Positions 1 to 8,770 of a stretch of DNA of 64,000 bases are shown here, one piece after another; positions within the stretch are counted from its first letter, which is position 1, and each line of letters opens with the position of its first letter. The notes beneath the pieces are model-generated. The model was not told the origin of the DNA, did not search any database, and saw nothing but the letters and a program-made list of their open reading frames with translations. This stretch comes from CAIVVT01 sp963838205 (GTDB lineage Bacteria > Acidobacteriota > Terriglobia > Bryobacterales > Bryobacteraceae), in assembly GCA_963838205.1 (NCBI GenBank), contig CAWIQF010000007.1:62001-126000 (forward strand), in the 5' to 3' direction. Both the position numbers and the translations under genes were made by a program.

Positions 1-1791
1 GCCGCGCTCATTTTCGATGTTCAAGCGTTCGTGAATGCTCGGGCGGCGCAAGTCGGCGTCAACTAGCAGGGTCTTGCGCTTCTGCAGACTATGGGCGACC
101 GCGAGATGCATGGCAGCGGTAGTCTTGCCCTCGCGCGGTGTGGCGGACGTAATCAATAGCGTGCGTGGTCGCCGCGCAAGATCAGATAGCAGAATCGAGT
201 CGCGGAGCGTTCGGACTGCCTCCTCGTACGCGGAGGCCTGGTCATCGCGCTTGCTGATGGCTAGATCGGAACCATTGGTTCCATTTGATCCCATTGGCAT
301 CAGTCGGCCCCGCCAATGCTTCACGACCGGTAGCGAGCCCAGGACTTCGGTCTTCAGGCCCTGCTGGATCTGCTCAGGATCACGGACCGTACTGTCCAGC
401 GTGTCCGCCAGGACGGCCGCACCCACTGCCAGTAGGGTGGAAAACAAAAGCGCCAGCAGTGCATTCAGTTTCAGGTCCGGGAATACGGGTTTATAGGCCG
501 GCCGCGCTGGATCGGCCAGGCGGATGGAGCTATTTTGGAAGCTTGAGTTTATGCCGGCTTCTCTGATCTTGCGAACCAGTTCTTCGTATAGTCCTTTGTC
601 GGAATTGGCTTCTTGCTTCAGGGCTCGGTACTCGAAGGAGCGCGCGTTCAGGCGGTCGAACTCAACCTTAGTCTCGGCTACTGCGCTCTTCAGCATTTCC
701 TCGCGGTTGACGGCCTCGCGGTACTCTACGGCGACGCGCTGGCCGATGTTGTTCTTCAGTGCGTCGAACTGCCGTCCCAATTCGGTCAGTTGGGAGTGTG
801 CCTTGATATACTCCGGGTGGCTGGAGCCATACTGTGCCGACACCACGGCGAACTTCTCGCGGGCTTCATCCAGGCGGTCAGCCAGCTTCCGAAGCTGTTC
901 ACCCTGACTGGAGGCTTGCGCGGCCTCGAGGGAACCACCCTTCACGGAGTTATTCGTCGCCTGCTTGCGGACCCGGTCGGCTTGGGCGTTCGTGAGTTCG
1001 GTATTGATCTGGAGAAGGCGGGACGATAGGATGCTGGTTCTTTCCTCCGGGTTAATGACGCTGAGATCCCTTTCGAATTGTGCCAGCGCAGCTGAGGAGC
1101 GCTCCATCTTCGCCTTCAGTTCTTCCATCTGCTTTTCCATAAAGGCGGACAGGCCGGCCGCGGCTCGGAAACGTATGTTGTAAGTGTGCTCGATATAGCT
1201 CTGAGCGATTGCATTGGTGACCGCGGAGGCCAGCTCCGGGTTAGGAGAGCGATAACTGATGAGTAATAAGTAGGTATTGGGCGGCCGCGAGACCTTCAGA
1301 CGTTTGAGAGTGATGGGAGCGTTCTGTGCCCGTGTCGTAGGCAGGTCACCGTCAAGGGGTGTGATTTCAGTGACAGGAATCTTGAATCGTAGCACCACCG
1401 GGCGCAGAACTGAGTCGGACTGTATGATTTTGACTTGGGTGGCCAAAAACTGATCCGAATCGTTGGGGGCCATCCGGGCGGCATCCTGACCAATGACACC
1501 GGTCGGTGCCTGGCGGTCGATATCGATACTGGCGGTGGATTCGTAAATCGGAGTAAGTCGTGAGGAGATCAGTATTGTGGCAACTACCGAGAACAGGACG
1601 AAAGACAGGATACGCCACTTGTGGCGTTTCAGGATCCAAAGGTAGTGAGAGAGCGGTACGCTCTTTTCCTCGGCCTCCGGCTCGTAGCCATAGGAGGGGT
1701 AAACGGTGTAGCGTTCCTGAATCGCGGGCACCATGCCGCCGGGATCGGGAGCGGCGAGAGCGCGGATTTCCTTTTCGTCAGGCTTGGGCAT
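1..1791 (-). CDS. Polysaccharide chain-length/tyrosine autokinase (Wzc/BY-kinase type), 3' end outside window
   Basis: Bacterial tyrosine kinase that controls assembly and export of extracellular polysaccharide in the inner membrane. The 597 codons visible start at the ATG at 1791 and stay open to the window edge. A Wzz-type N-terminal membrane segment lies near residues 45-75, followed by a long coiled-coil periplasmic region (about 190-420) and a second membrane segment near 430-455. The cytoplasmic kinase domain then begins: Walker A TPREGKTT near residue 551 and Walker A' LLVDADLRRP near 575. The Walker B region and the tyrosine-rich tail are cut off. The start overlaps the end of the upstream export gene by 14 bp, so the two are probably translationally coupled. 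Frame checked by hand; family call is strong. Confidence 0.9.
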   Translation of the reverse strand, partial: MPKPDEKEIRALAAPDPGGMVPAIQERYTVYPSYGYEPEAEEKSVPLSHYLWILKRHKWRILSFVLFSVVATILISSRLTPIYESTASIDIDRQAPTGVIGQDAARMAPNDSDQFLATQVKIIQSDSVLRPVVLRFKIPVTEITPLDGDLPTTRAQNAPITLKRLKVSRPPNTYLLLISYRSPNPELASAVTNAIAQSYIEHTYNIRFRAAAGLSAFMEKQMEELKAKMERSSAALAQFERDLSVINPEERTSILSSRLLQINTELTNAQADRVRKQATNNSVKGGSLEAAQASSQGEQLRKLADRLDEAREKFAVVSAQYGSSHPEYIKAHSQLTELGRQFDALKNNIGQRVAVEYREAVNREEMLKSAVAETKVEFDRLNARSFEYRALKQEANSDKGLYEELVRKIREAGINSSFQNSSIRLADPARPAYKPVFPDLKLNALLALLFSTLLAVGAAVLADTLDSTVRDPEQIQQGLKTEVLGSLPVVKHWRGRLMPMGSNGTNGSDLAISKRDDQASAYEEAVRTLRDSILLSDLARRPRTLLITSATPREGKTTAAMHLAVAHSLQKRKTLLVDADLRRPSIHERLNIENERG

Positions 1792-2764
1792 AGTGATTTC
1801 GACTTACCTGACTCCCGTGTAGATTAGAGGCTGTTGCGCCAGCCGTGCTGCCGAACAGGAGAATCTTTTCGAGTGCGGCCATGCCGATCTTTCTCCCATG
1901 GTCTTCGGGAATGTAGAAAATGTCATTCGCGGTCAGTGGAACATCCGGTGACTTGCGCTGCATGATTTTCCCCAGTTCAACCGGGATTTCGTTCTTCGAG
2001 CCGGCGCCCTCGCGACGGTAAATGTAGGCCTGATGGTTGGCGTAGGGCAATAGACCCTCAGCCAGCGCGACCGCCTGCAGAACGGTGGTGTCGGAACCAT
2101 CCTGTACTGGAAAGACGCCGGGCTTTTTCACGTTGCCCACAACGTAGATCTTGCCAACCTCGGGAACTCGAATCTCCTCCCCGCCCACGAGCTTGACGTT
2201 GAGATCGGGGTCGGCCTCATCGATCAGGCCGCGCACCAGAATGCGGCGGGTGAGTGTGATTGGCCTTCCATCCGGCCCGGACTGAGAGTGGCTGACAAGA
2301 ATCTCGCGGCCGGCATCTTCTCGCAGCCCTTGCGCCCGGGCCAGCGCCTCGAGAAGCGTGGTCGGGCCATCAGCCTGAAAGACCACAGGCATCTTGACGG
2401 CTCCGGAAATGCTGATCGGGCGGCTGTGGTACTCAGCGATCGTAACAGTTACATAGGGATCGACAAGAATGTCGCCCTCACGCAGTGCCTTGGCGATAGC
2501 AACCTCCAGATCGGCCGGGTAGAGACCTTCCGCCTTGACGCGCGTCTTCAGCATGGGAAGCCGTATGTAACCATCGGCGCTAATGCGGATCGTGCGGCTT
2601 AGTTCTGGAGCATCGTACACTGAGACCGCAATCAGGTCATTCGGTCCGACGGCCTGTGCCGGCAGATTGGCGCCCAGCTCCGGTACCATTGCAGGCCGGT
2701 TGGGATTCGACTGTTGAGAGGAAGCGCCAACCGTGAAAAAGAGCAGTAATAAGAGCACGCGCAT
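1778..2764 (-). CDS. Polysaccharide export protein, Wza-like with SLBB domains
   Basis: Outer-membrane/periplasmic exopolysaccharide export channel component, 328 residues. A hydrophobic signal peptide covers residues 1-16. A polysaccharide-export domain follows at about 38-115, containing VGPNDLIAVSVYDAPELSR and DGYIRLPML. Two SLBB-type segments follow at about 117-190 and 200-285. Unlike classical Wza, the signal peptide has no lipobox cysteine, so it may not be a lipoprotein. It sits between a ribbon-helix-helix gene and the tyrosine autokinase, with which it overlaps, a standard export pair. Confidence 0.88.
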   Translation of the reverse strand: MRVLLLLLFFTVGASSQQSNPNRPAMVPELGANLPAQAVGPNDLIAVSVYDAPELSRTIRISADGYIRLPMLKTRVKAEGLYPADLEVAIAKALREGDILVDPYVTVTIAEYHSRPISISGAVKMPVVFQADGPTTLLEALARAQGLREDAGREILVSHSQSGPDGRPITLTRRILVRGLIDEADPDLNVKLVGGEEIRVPEVGKIYVVGNVKKPGVFPVQDGSDTTVLQAVALAEGLLPYANHQAYIYRREGAGSKNEIPVELGKIMQRKSPDVPLTANDIFYIPEDHGRKIGMAALEKILLFGSTAGATASNLHGSQVSRNHYAQA

Positions 2765-2834
2765 AGTGATACCCGACTCCTGGCAGATGATTCAACACAC
2801 TTTCTCAACCATGGCTTGGCACAACCACCCTTCA

Positions 2835-2872
2835 GCCCGGCTTCGCTGGCAGCGTACGTAAAGTTGCCGGGC
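2835..2872. repeat. 7-bp inverted repeat between export gene and RHH gene
   Basis: GCCCGGC at 2835-2841 pairs perfectly with GCCGGGC at 2866-2872 around a 24-base loop, inside the 158-bp gap (2765-2922) between the RHH gene and the export gene. It could fold in the operon mRNA as a processing or attenuation hairpin. There is no following T-tract, so a terminator is not supported. Confidence 0.25.
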
Positions 2873-2922
2873 CGCGCGCTCGAGGCACTTCCGAGGTTGC
2901 TAAGTAGAGATCCATGGAGTAC

Positions 2923-3198
2923 TCATCGTTCTCCCTCCAGGACCAGCATCGCCAGCCGCGAGACTCTGCCTTGCAGCGCGTTCAGCTTCTCGTCCAGCTC
3001 CCGCACACGCGCTTGCAACTCGGCATCCTCGGACCCCGGGCTCACATCTCTACTTCGGATGAGTTTGAACATCGCGTCACGGGCCAGGTCGCTTACGCAG
3101 CGCGCGCCGGTGTCCATGCACATCTCTTTCAGCCGCCGGAACTCGTCGTCCGACACGCGAATACTCACCACCTTGCTCCGCCTGATCAGGAGCGCCAT
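2923..3198 (-). CDS. Small ribbon-helix-helix-like protein with C-terminal coiled coil
   Basis: 91 residues. The N-terminal part (KVVSIRVSDDEFRRLKEMC) has the pattern of a ribbon-helix-helix fold: a short beta strand followed by an amphipathic helix. Residues about 55-88 form heptad-like helix (AELQARVRELDEKLNALQG), suggesting oligomerisation. Its ATG follows directly on the TGA of the antiterminator gene (TGAATG at 3201-3196), so translation is probably coupled. By context it may regulate the exopolysaccharide locus, but DNA binding is inferred from the fold pattern only. Confidence 0.7.
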   Translation of the reverse strand: MALLIRRSKVVSIRVSDDEFRRLKEMCMDTGARCVSDLARDAMFKLIRSRDVSPGSEDAELQARVRELDEKLNALQGRVSRLAMLVLEGER

Positions 3199-3747
3199 TC
3201 AGTTAATTGCCTCGACCATTTCCGGGCCCACCTCGAAAGCTACGCTGCGCTGCAGGAGGTGGATCGACAAGACCAGCCGGGATTGACTTTTCACCTTTTC
3301 CAACCGGCCTTCCACACCTTCGAACTCCGCGCCTCGGATCCTGACCCGCATGCCTTCTCTAAGGTACGGCGTCGGCGACGCCACCAGGCCCTTTCCGAGG
3401 ATGCGCCGCACCGCGTCAATCTCACCCTCCGGCACCGGCGCAGGATCGTCGCCACAGCTCACGATGTAAAGCACCCCCGGCGCACTCCGTGCCACGAGCG
3501 CATGCCCTGCGGCGAATTTACAGAAAAGGTATCCATCAAAGAGTGGCAGGTCGATGATCTTGACCCGATCGCTCCACAACCTTCTGGACTTGTATAGCGG
3601 CAGAAATACCTCGACTCCCCGGCCCTTGAGATATTCCTCCGCGACCCTTTCATGGCGCGATTTCGTTCGCAACGCGTACCAACAAAGCTGGTCCATTTTC
3701 TTGTGTTTTGGGCTCAGAAAGGCAGGCTTCGCCCCTTCCAGTCCCAT
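3199..3747 (-). CDS. NusG-like transcription antiterminator (UpxY/RfaH type)
   Basis: Specialised NusG paralogue expected to bind RNA polymerase and help it read through the long polysaccharide operon it heads. Of the 182 residues, about 20-120 form the NGN domain, with the diagnostic CWYALRTKSRHE and the FDGYLFCKF strand. A KOW-like domain at about 130-175 contains REGMRVRIRGAEFEGVEG. The start at 3747 has an AAGG four bases upstream; an alternative start at 3696 (MDQLCWYAL) better matches the usual family N-terminus. It is first in the minus-strand polysaccharide group and is followed without a gap by the RHH gene. Such proteins usually act on a leader upstream of their own gene. Confidence 0.85.
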   Translation of the reverse strand: MGLEGAKPAFLSPKHKKMDQLCWYALRTKSRHERVAEEYLKGRGVEVFLPLYKSRRLWSDRVKIIDLPLFDGYLFCKFAAGHALVARSAPGVLYIVSCGDDPAPVPEGEIDAVRRILGKGLVASPTPYLREGMRVRIRGAEFEGVEGRLEKVKSQSRLVLSIHLLQRSVAFEVGPEMVEAIN

Positions 3748-3898
3748 TTACCTTGTCTCGGAATTAGGAAAAACGACTGCCTCGACATCGGAGTGCCCGG
3801 CACTCCAGCGCGGCCTTCGATTCAAACGCGGACGCTTTGTCGCAAGTTTTTCTGCATAGAATACAGAATGACAAGCGTATACAACTTAGGGTGCCAAT

Positions 3899-3918
3899 TT
3901 GGTCTGAAAATAGACCAA
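3899..3918. promoter_or_regulatory. Hairpin in the leader of the antiterminator gene
   Basis: TTGGTCT (3899-3905) and AGACCAA (3912-3918) form a perfect 7-bp stem with a 6-base loop, 152 bases upstream of the antiterminator start. On the plus strand the stem is followed by five T residues, terminator-like. On the minus strand it would be a leader hairpin. RfaH/UpxY-type factors are known to depend on leader elements in their own operon, so this is a candidate target. The role is inferred. Confidence 0.35.
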
Positions 3919-4768
3919 TTTTTGGAAAAACCCAATGTGCTCTAAACTCTAGGGCTGAAGTGCAACGCTATTCGTTCAATTTACGAAACCTTAGTACTAG
4001 AACCTTCGTCAGCCAAATCGTATGCCCGATGTGTGGTGAATGTCAATCAGTTTTCGCCTGATCAACCTGTAAGTTATTGATTTTGAAACTATAATACAAA
4101 CCTCACGTATTTTGTTTTGCATTATACTGTGTCCCCCTCTTTTCGATTTTCTTTCATCACCATAACTCATTTGTAATGACAGGTGTGGACCGTGTTTACG
4201 CCTTTCCGCGGTAGATGAATTGTATTGCATTCGTAATACACCCGAAGGCATGGCATGCCCTCACGGCGGCGCACGCCACTTTCGGCAGCCCGCCCGAACC
4301 ATCATCCGCAGTCTCTATCGAGCCGTTCAGGAAGCAGCGCACGAGCGCCGCGTCTTGTCTGCCAGCAGACCTACCTGGTCTCAATTCATGGTCCGCTGAA
4401 TGAGTGCAGGTGGGCACGATTCTCTCTCAGAAATTAATTTAATTGCGATTCGGAAATGAGGCGCCGGATTTCGCGGCAATTCATCGAGTTGTTGCCCAAA
4501 CTGAGGCACGGGAGCCATATTCTCATTGGTGCAATCGCGCTATATTCTGATAATAAATGACTTAGCGAACACGCAGTTCTTGGCGCCGCGACGCGGCACG
4601 TTCGCGACGGCGAGGCGTGCGCGTGACCGCGTCGTTTACGCGCCATCGGGACTGGGCCGGTTAAGGGCAATGTTTTCTTTGGTGCGGTATTCGGTTGGAC
4701 TGAGAGTTGGCCGGGCCGACTGGGATTCCCGAGGCGGTCGGCCGGTAGGCGCCTACGGCAAAGCCCAT

Positions 4769-4784
4769 GTAGACATTTGTCTAC
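4769..4784. promoter_or_regulatory. Perfect palindrome, candidate operator upstream of the VOC gene
   Basis: GTAGACATTTGTCTAC has two perfect 7-bp arms around TT and lies about 28 bp upstream of the likely -35 box of the VOC gene. Its form suits a dimeric winged-helix repressor such as a BlaI/MecI-like protein, though no such gene lies in the window. The sequence is observed; the regulator is a guess. Confidence 0.4.
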
Positions 4785-4811
4785 GTGACAGCCTGGCAGC
4801 CGATTCTGGAC

Positions 4812-4839
4812 TTGAATTTCCAAGTTCCCATGCTAAACT
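4812..4839 (+). promoter_or_regulatory. Putative promoter of the VOC gene
   Basis: A -35-like TTGAAT (4812-4817) and a -10-like TAAACT (4834-4839) are separated by 16 bp. GGAGG at 4848-4852 then lies 8 bp before the ATG at 4861. Spacing and matches fit a housekeeping sigma-factor promoter. Confidence 0.45.
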
Positions 4840-4860
4840 GACCCGGCGGAGGATTGAACG

Positions 4861-5646
4861 ATGGCGGATGTTCCCGATTACTCTCTCGGTACGCCCTGCT
4901 GGTTTGAACTCGGTACGACGGACCAACCTGCGGCAAAGCATTTCTACGGCCAGCTTTTTGGCTGGTCGGCGCAAGACTACCCAATGGGGCCGGACGAGTT
5001 CTACACCATGTTGAGGTTGAATGGACGCGACGCCGGCGCGGCTTATACACTGCCAGCCAAGCTGCTTGAGCAGGGTGTTAAGGCACATTGGAACGTATAC
5101 TTCGCCACGCCGGATGTTGACGCGTCGGCCGCGCTGGTTTCCGAACTAGGTGGCGCCCTGATTCAACCTCCATTCGATGTCATGGACGCGGGACGGATGG
5201 CGATCTGCAAAGACCCGGGCGGCGCGATGTTCTCTTTGTGGCAGGGTAAGAGACACCGGGGCGCGGCGGTGCTCAACGAGAACAATGCGGTGTGCTGGAG
5301 CGAACTGGCGACTTGGGATACCGGGCAGGCGCGCGATTTCTACATCGGCATGTTTGGATGGAAGACGCAAGGCAGCGCGAACATGGCCTCCTACATCGAA
5401 TTCACTTCGGGCGGTCTGGCGCGCGGTGGATTGCTGCCGATGGACGACGACTGGAAAGGAATCCCGTCGCACTGGGCCATCTATGTCCTGGTGGAGGACT
5501 GCGATGCAGCGGCCGCGAAGGTGCGGGAGCTAGGCGGTACGGTGCGTCACGGACCGTTCAGCGCACCGGGCATCGGGCGCATCGCGATGCTGGCCGATCC
5601 GCAAGGCGCGGGGTTCTCCGTCATCACACTGGAGCAGGCCGTTTAG
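4861..5646 (+). CDS. Two-domain VOC (glyoxalase/bleomycin-resistance fold) protein
   Basis: 261 residues made of two vicinal-oxygen-chelate domains, about 1-125 and 130-261. Each begins with a characteristic strand: TPCWFELGTTDQPAAKHFYG and AVCWSELATWDTGQARDFY. Each ends with DPGGAMFSLWQ or DPQGAGFSVI. This arrangement matches the widespread Cfp30B/27-kDa-antigen-like VOC family, whose substrates are mostly unknown. A strong ribosome-binding site precedes the start. It stands alone between the polysaccharide leader and a convergent regulator pair. A metal site cannot be assigned with confidence. Confidence 0.88.
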   Translation: MADVPDYSLGTPCWFELGTTDQPAAKHFYGQLFGWSAQDYPMGPDEFYTMLRLNGRDAGAAYTLPAKLLEQGVKAHWNVYFATPDVDASAALVSELGGALIQPPFDVMDAGRMAICKDPGGAMFSLWQGKRHRGAAVLNENNAVCWSELATWDTGQARDFYIGMFGWKTQGSANMASYIEFTSGGLARGGLLPMDDDWKGIPSHWAIYVLVEDCDAAAAKVRELGGTVRHGPFSAPGIGRIAMLADPQGAGFSVITLEQAV

Positions 5647-5970
5647 CGTCAAGCCTGTTTTGTGCAGGCGCTGGATTCATACGCCCTCGCTCCGCCTTGA
5701 AAGCTCGGCCGACTATGCGCGAGTCGCGCTCAGCCTGAGATGGCCATTTCTGCGGCGCCCCAATTAGGGCGCGGCAGAGGCCGCCGGGCACCGGGTTGGA
5801 GCACGAGCATATGACACTGTGACAGAGGGTCGAACCGCCTGACGATCGGCCGAACAGAGCGGAGTGTCCGACCGGCGGTTCCCTCCCGGCTCGATTTCCA
5901 TGCGCACATTCGGCTCAGCGCCTTTAATTGGCACGAAGCTGCACTCGGACAACTGCGCTGCAACGGCTGC
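5647..5970. other. Convergent intergenic region
   Basis: 324 bp between the ends of the VOC gene (plus) and the response-regulator gene (minus). Apart from one short hairpin at 5755-5772, nothing is recognised here. Confidence 0.5.
5755..5772. terminator. Hairpin between convergent genes
   Basis: GCGCCC (5755-5760) pairs with GGGCGC (5767-5772) around a 6-base loop. It lies between two convergent genes and could end transcription from either side, but neither flank has a T-tract. Confidence 0.3.
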
Positions 5971-6540
5971 TTATGTTTCGGTCTCCGGAACAGAGGCAAA
6001 TAGACTCTCCGCAAGTTTCTCCGCCGACATCAAAGCGTTCCTGGCCTCCGTTGGCAGTCCCTCGGTCTGCCCCGTGAGGCGGAGCAGCGACAAGAGGCTT
6101 TGCCGCATGGCCTGGACCTGGGCGGTCGATGCCGGCAGCGTCCGGCCGCTTGAACTCTCTGGCTCCCGGCCGGTAATCATGTGAATCGTCTTCTCAACGA
6201 TAGTGCGTGCGCCCTCCGTCTTCAGGAAATAAGCGCGTGCTCCCAGTTCGATAGCCCGCCGTCGAAACTCCGGATCGGCGTTGTTTGACATCACTACGAC
6301 CGGCGTATCGAACAGCTTGGAATTGGCCTTGATGGCGCGGGTCAGTTCGATGCCGTTCAGCTCCGGCATCATGAAGTCGGTAAGAACGAGATCCAGAGGC
6401 TCGCACTCGCGCAGGATCTGGAGCGCTGTCCGTCCGTCAGCCGCAACGATTACGTCGAAGTCCGTTTTGGCAAACCGAAGCTGAAGCACCTCGAGTAGGT
6501 TTGCGTCGTCGTCGACAATCAATACTCGTTTTTGAGACAT
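5971..6540 (-). CDS. Response regulator, receiver domain with short C-terminal helix region
   Basis: 189 residues from the ATG at 6540, which has GGAGGAG five bases upstream; a GTG two codons earlier would lie on top of that site. Residues about 4-122 form a receiver domain with the acidic pair VDDDAN, phospho-acceptor Asp near 55 (LVLTDFMMPELNG), Ser near 85 and Lys near 107 (AYFLKTEG). The remaining 65 or so residues are helical and match no output domain I recognise, so it may act through protein contacts. It lies 27 bp downstream of the receiver-histidine kinase gene and is probably its partner. Confidence 0.88.
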   Translation of the reverse strand: MSQKRVLIVDDDANLLEVLQLRFAKTDFDVIVAADGRTALQILRECEPLDLVLTDFMMPELNGIELTRAIKANSKLFDTPVVVMSNNADPEFRRRAIELGARAYFLKTEGARTIVEKTIHMITGREPESSSGRTLPASTAQVQAMRQSLLSLLRLTGQTEGLPTEARNALMSAEKLAESLFASVPETET

Positions 6541-6567
6541 GGTCACTCCTCCAGCTTCAAAAGAGGT

Positions 6568-7827
6568 CTAACAGGCCGGCGCGGCCTCCGCAACTGCATC
6601 CGGGAGAAGAAAAATGAACTGTGCGCCCCGGCGCGGCGAGGACTTAGCCCAGATGCGGCCGGAGTGTGCCTCGACGATTCTCTTGCACATGGCAAGCCCG
6701 ATGCCCGTTCCGGGAGTGTCGCCCACATTGTCGCAACGGCCGAACATCTCGAATACCCGTTCGCGATCGGCCTCTTCGAACCCCCGGCCGTTGTCGATCA
6801 CTCGGAACCACCACATCTTCTTATCGTCGCGGCAGCGCCCGCAACGAACTTGAATTCGGGGCGGCTCCGGGCCGCGATACTTAATCGCATTGTCGATCAG
6901 ATTCTGAAACAGGCAGGTCAGAAGATGTTCCGATCCGAGCACGGTTGGCAGTACATCGCAGCGGATGAGCGCGCCGCTCTCCTTCACCGCTGCATGCAAG
7001 CTATCCAGCGCCGCGGCGAGCACGGCGCCCGTATCGACGGGACGCATGGGCGGCACCCTGGAACCCAGGCGGCTGAAATCGAGAATTCTCTCGATAAGCA
7101 GCCGCATCTGAGCGCCGAGGCCGATACAGGCTTTGATCCACCGCGCGCTGTTCGCATCCAGGTGTTCGCCCTTCGAATCCTCGATCAACTCGATGTAATC
7201 CAGAATCGAGCCCAGCGGCTGCCGCAGGTCGTGGGAGACGACGTGTGCAAAGCTGTCCAGTTGCTTGTTCCGAACCGTCAACTCGCGATTCTGGCGCTCC
7301 AGTTCCTCCCTTTGCAGACCCACTTCAGACGCCAGCTTTTCCGCTTCGGCCTGATTTGCCGCCAGTACGTCGTTCAGCTCTTTCAAACTGCGAAGCCTCA
7401 ATTCCTCGGTTTGGCGAAGGCGAAACAAATCGAGAAAAAATCGGACTTTCGTCCGCAGGACGGTCGGCTCCACCGGTGCATAGACGAAGTCCGTGGCGCC
7501 GACCGAGCAGGCGCGCATGGTGGATTGCACGCTGAAATCGAGCGGAGTGATGAAAATGATGGGCACTGCCTCCCCCCGCGATCGCATCTGGAACGCGACG
7601 TCGAAGCCCGCTGCGCCCGGTGTGGAGACGTCGATCAGAGCTGCCGCTATCCTGTGTTCCTCGAGCAACTCGAGGGCCATCGGGCCGGAGGTTGCCTCCA
7701 GCAGGTTCACGTCGAGCCCGAATAGCGTCGCCTCGATGATCGAGATGTTTTCCGGCCGGTCATCCAGCAGCAGGATCGCCGGACACGCCACAGCCGTTTC
7801 TTCACATTGTGATACTGGAGTCGCCAT
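6568..7827 (-). CDS. Receiver-linked sensor histidine kinase
   Basis: 419 residues: an N-terminal receiver-like domain (about 16-130), a coiled-coil linker (about 140-190), HisKA with phospho-acceptor His199 (FAHVVSHDLRQPLGS), and a HATPase domain with NLIDNAIKYRG, DNGRGFEE and GTGIGLAMCK motifs. No membrane segment is seen, so it is cytoplasmic. The receiver keeps Asp66 and Thr94, but the lysine expected before proline is alanine (FVYAPVEP, residue 117), so signalling through it may be altered. It is transcribed ahead of the single receiver protein, with a 27-bp gap, and both likely form one phosphorelay. Confidence 0.88.
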   Translation of the reverse strand: MATPVSQCEETAVACPAILLLDDRPENISIIEATLFGLDVNLLEATSGPMALELLEEHRIAAALIDVSTPGAAGFDVAFQMRSRGEAVPIIFITPLDFSVQSTMRACSVGATDFVYAPVEPTVLRTKVRFFLDLFRLRQTEELRLRSLKELNDVLAANQAEAEKLASEVGLQREELERQNRELTVRNKQLDSFAHVVSHDLRQPLGSILDYIELIEDSKGEHLDANSARWIKACIGLGAQMRLLIERILDFSRLGSRVPPMRPVDTGAVLAAALDSLHAAVKESGALIRCDVLPTVLGSEHLLTCLFQNLIDNAIKYRGPEPPRIQVRCGRCRDDKKMWWFRVIDNGRGFEEADRERVFEMFGRCDNVGDTPGTGIGLAMCKRIVEAHSGRIWAKSSPRRGAQFIFLLPDAVAEAAPAC

Positions 7828-8770
7828 TAACTTTGACCGTCCTCAATTGGCTCACGAAGCTGTGCCAGCATCACGCCGGACTTATCGGTCAGCCGGCGCA
7901 ATTCTCCACCACCGTTCCCCGGCGCCGCTCCAGGTGCTGCCGCCCGCCTCGCCCGTCGGCACAAAACGAGCGGAGCGCGGCATGCCCTGAGATCAGTCCG
8001 CCGAAGGACGCCATTTTCTCAGCCTCATAGCCAGCCGGACACCCGTTTCCGACTGTTTCCATCTCCAGCGGTCCTGCTCCCGGCTTCGTCCGCGCGTAAT
8101 GCGTAGAAAGCGTCTTTAGCGATGGGCCCGCATTGGCAGTGCCGCTTTCGCGCGCATATGCCGTCGGCGTCGCTCACAAGCGGAAATGTGGGGTTTCTGC
8201 AACAGGCGGTTATGTGAGTTCGTGGGAGAGCAGTACTAGTAATACTGGTGAAGTCACAAGCACTGCGGACGGGACCTCAAATATCCCGATACTAGAATCG
8301 CTTGTGCGGCAGGATTGCGACGTTCAAACGTCTCGAATCTCCGAACAGAAGCTCCAGAGGTTGAAGGTCCCGGGCACACTTCGATTGGCCGGGGCGCACC
8401 ACCCGAGCCGGAAGGGTGCGGCTCTGTTGATGATCTAAAGTTGTTTATTTTGTGTATATTGCAAGCCTCATTGAATTAGCGTTGAGGCCCTCCGTTGCGC
8501 TCCGGCGCGGACTGACCAGCGGATCGAAGGTGGCTAATACGGTGGCCTGCGAGCGGCCTCGAATAAAAACACCGGATCGCTCCTCAACTGCACCGATAAG
8601 GTGACATGGCGGGGATTGCAACTATGCACGGGAATTGCTGAAGCTTAATCAAGATTCAAATACTGGCCGCGAGGTCAGACGATTGTTTGCTTGCCGAAGG
8701 TTTAGGGATATCATGAATCCAGTGCGTGCACGCATGGCTGCTGGTTCGCTCATCCGGAGAGGAAGGAATT
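7828..8770. other. Divergent intergenic region, about 940 bp
   Basis: This lies between the kinase gene (minus) and the propeller-protein gene (plus) and must carry both promoters. It holds short A+T-rich patches (near 8440-8475) but no convincing gene, RNA or strong promoter pair. The longest open frame inside (8133-8438) has no recognisable protein character. Confidence 0.5.

Larger units (their letters stand above)
3748..4860. other. 1.1-kb A+T-rich intergenic/leader region
   Basis: No convincing gene. About 3840-4240 is clearly richer in A+T than the rest of the window and carries TATAAT-like hexamers on both strands (for example near 4091 and 4123), but no well-spaced -35 boxes were found for them. 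It lies between the divergent polysaccharide genes (minus) and the VOC gene (plus), so it should hold both promoters and a long 5' leader for the antiterminator gene. The open frames inside it have no coding character. Confidence 0.6.

Noticed and set aside
4434..4823. 129-codon minus-strand frame in the A+T-rich region
   Set aside because: No recognisable protein pattern or ribosome-binding site, and it overlaps the VOC promoter region.
6532..7725. Plus-strand open frame opposite the hybrid histidine kinase
   Set aside because: No family features, and the minus strand shows clear kinase motifs.
8133..8438. 101-codon plus-strand frame upstream of the propeller protein
   Set aside because: No ribosome-binding site or recognisable protein character.
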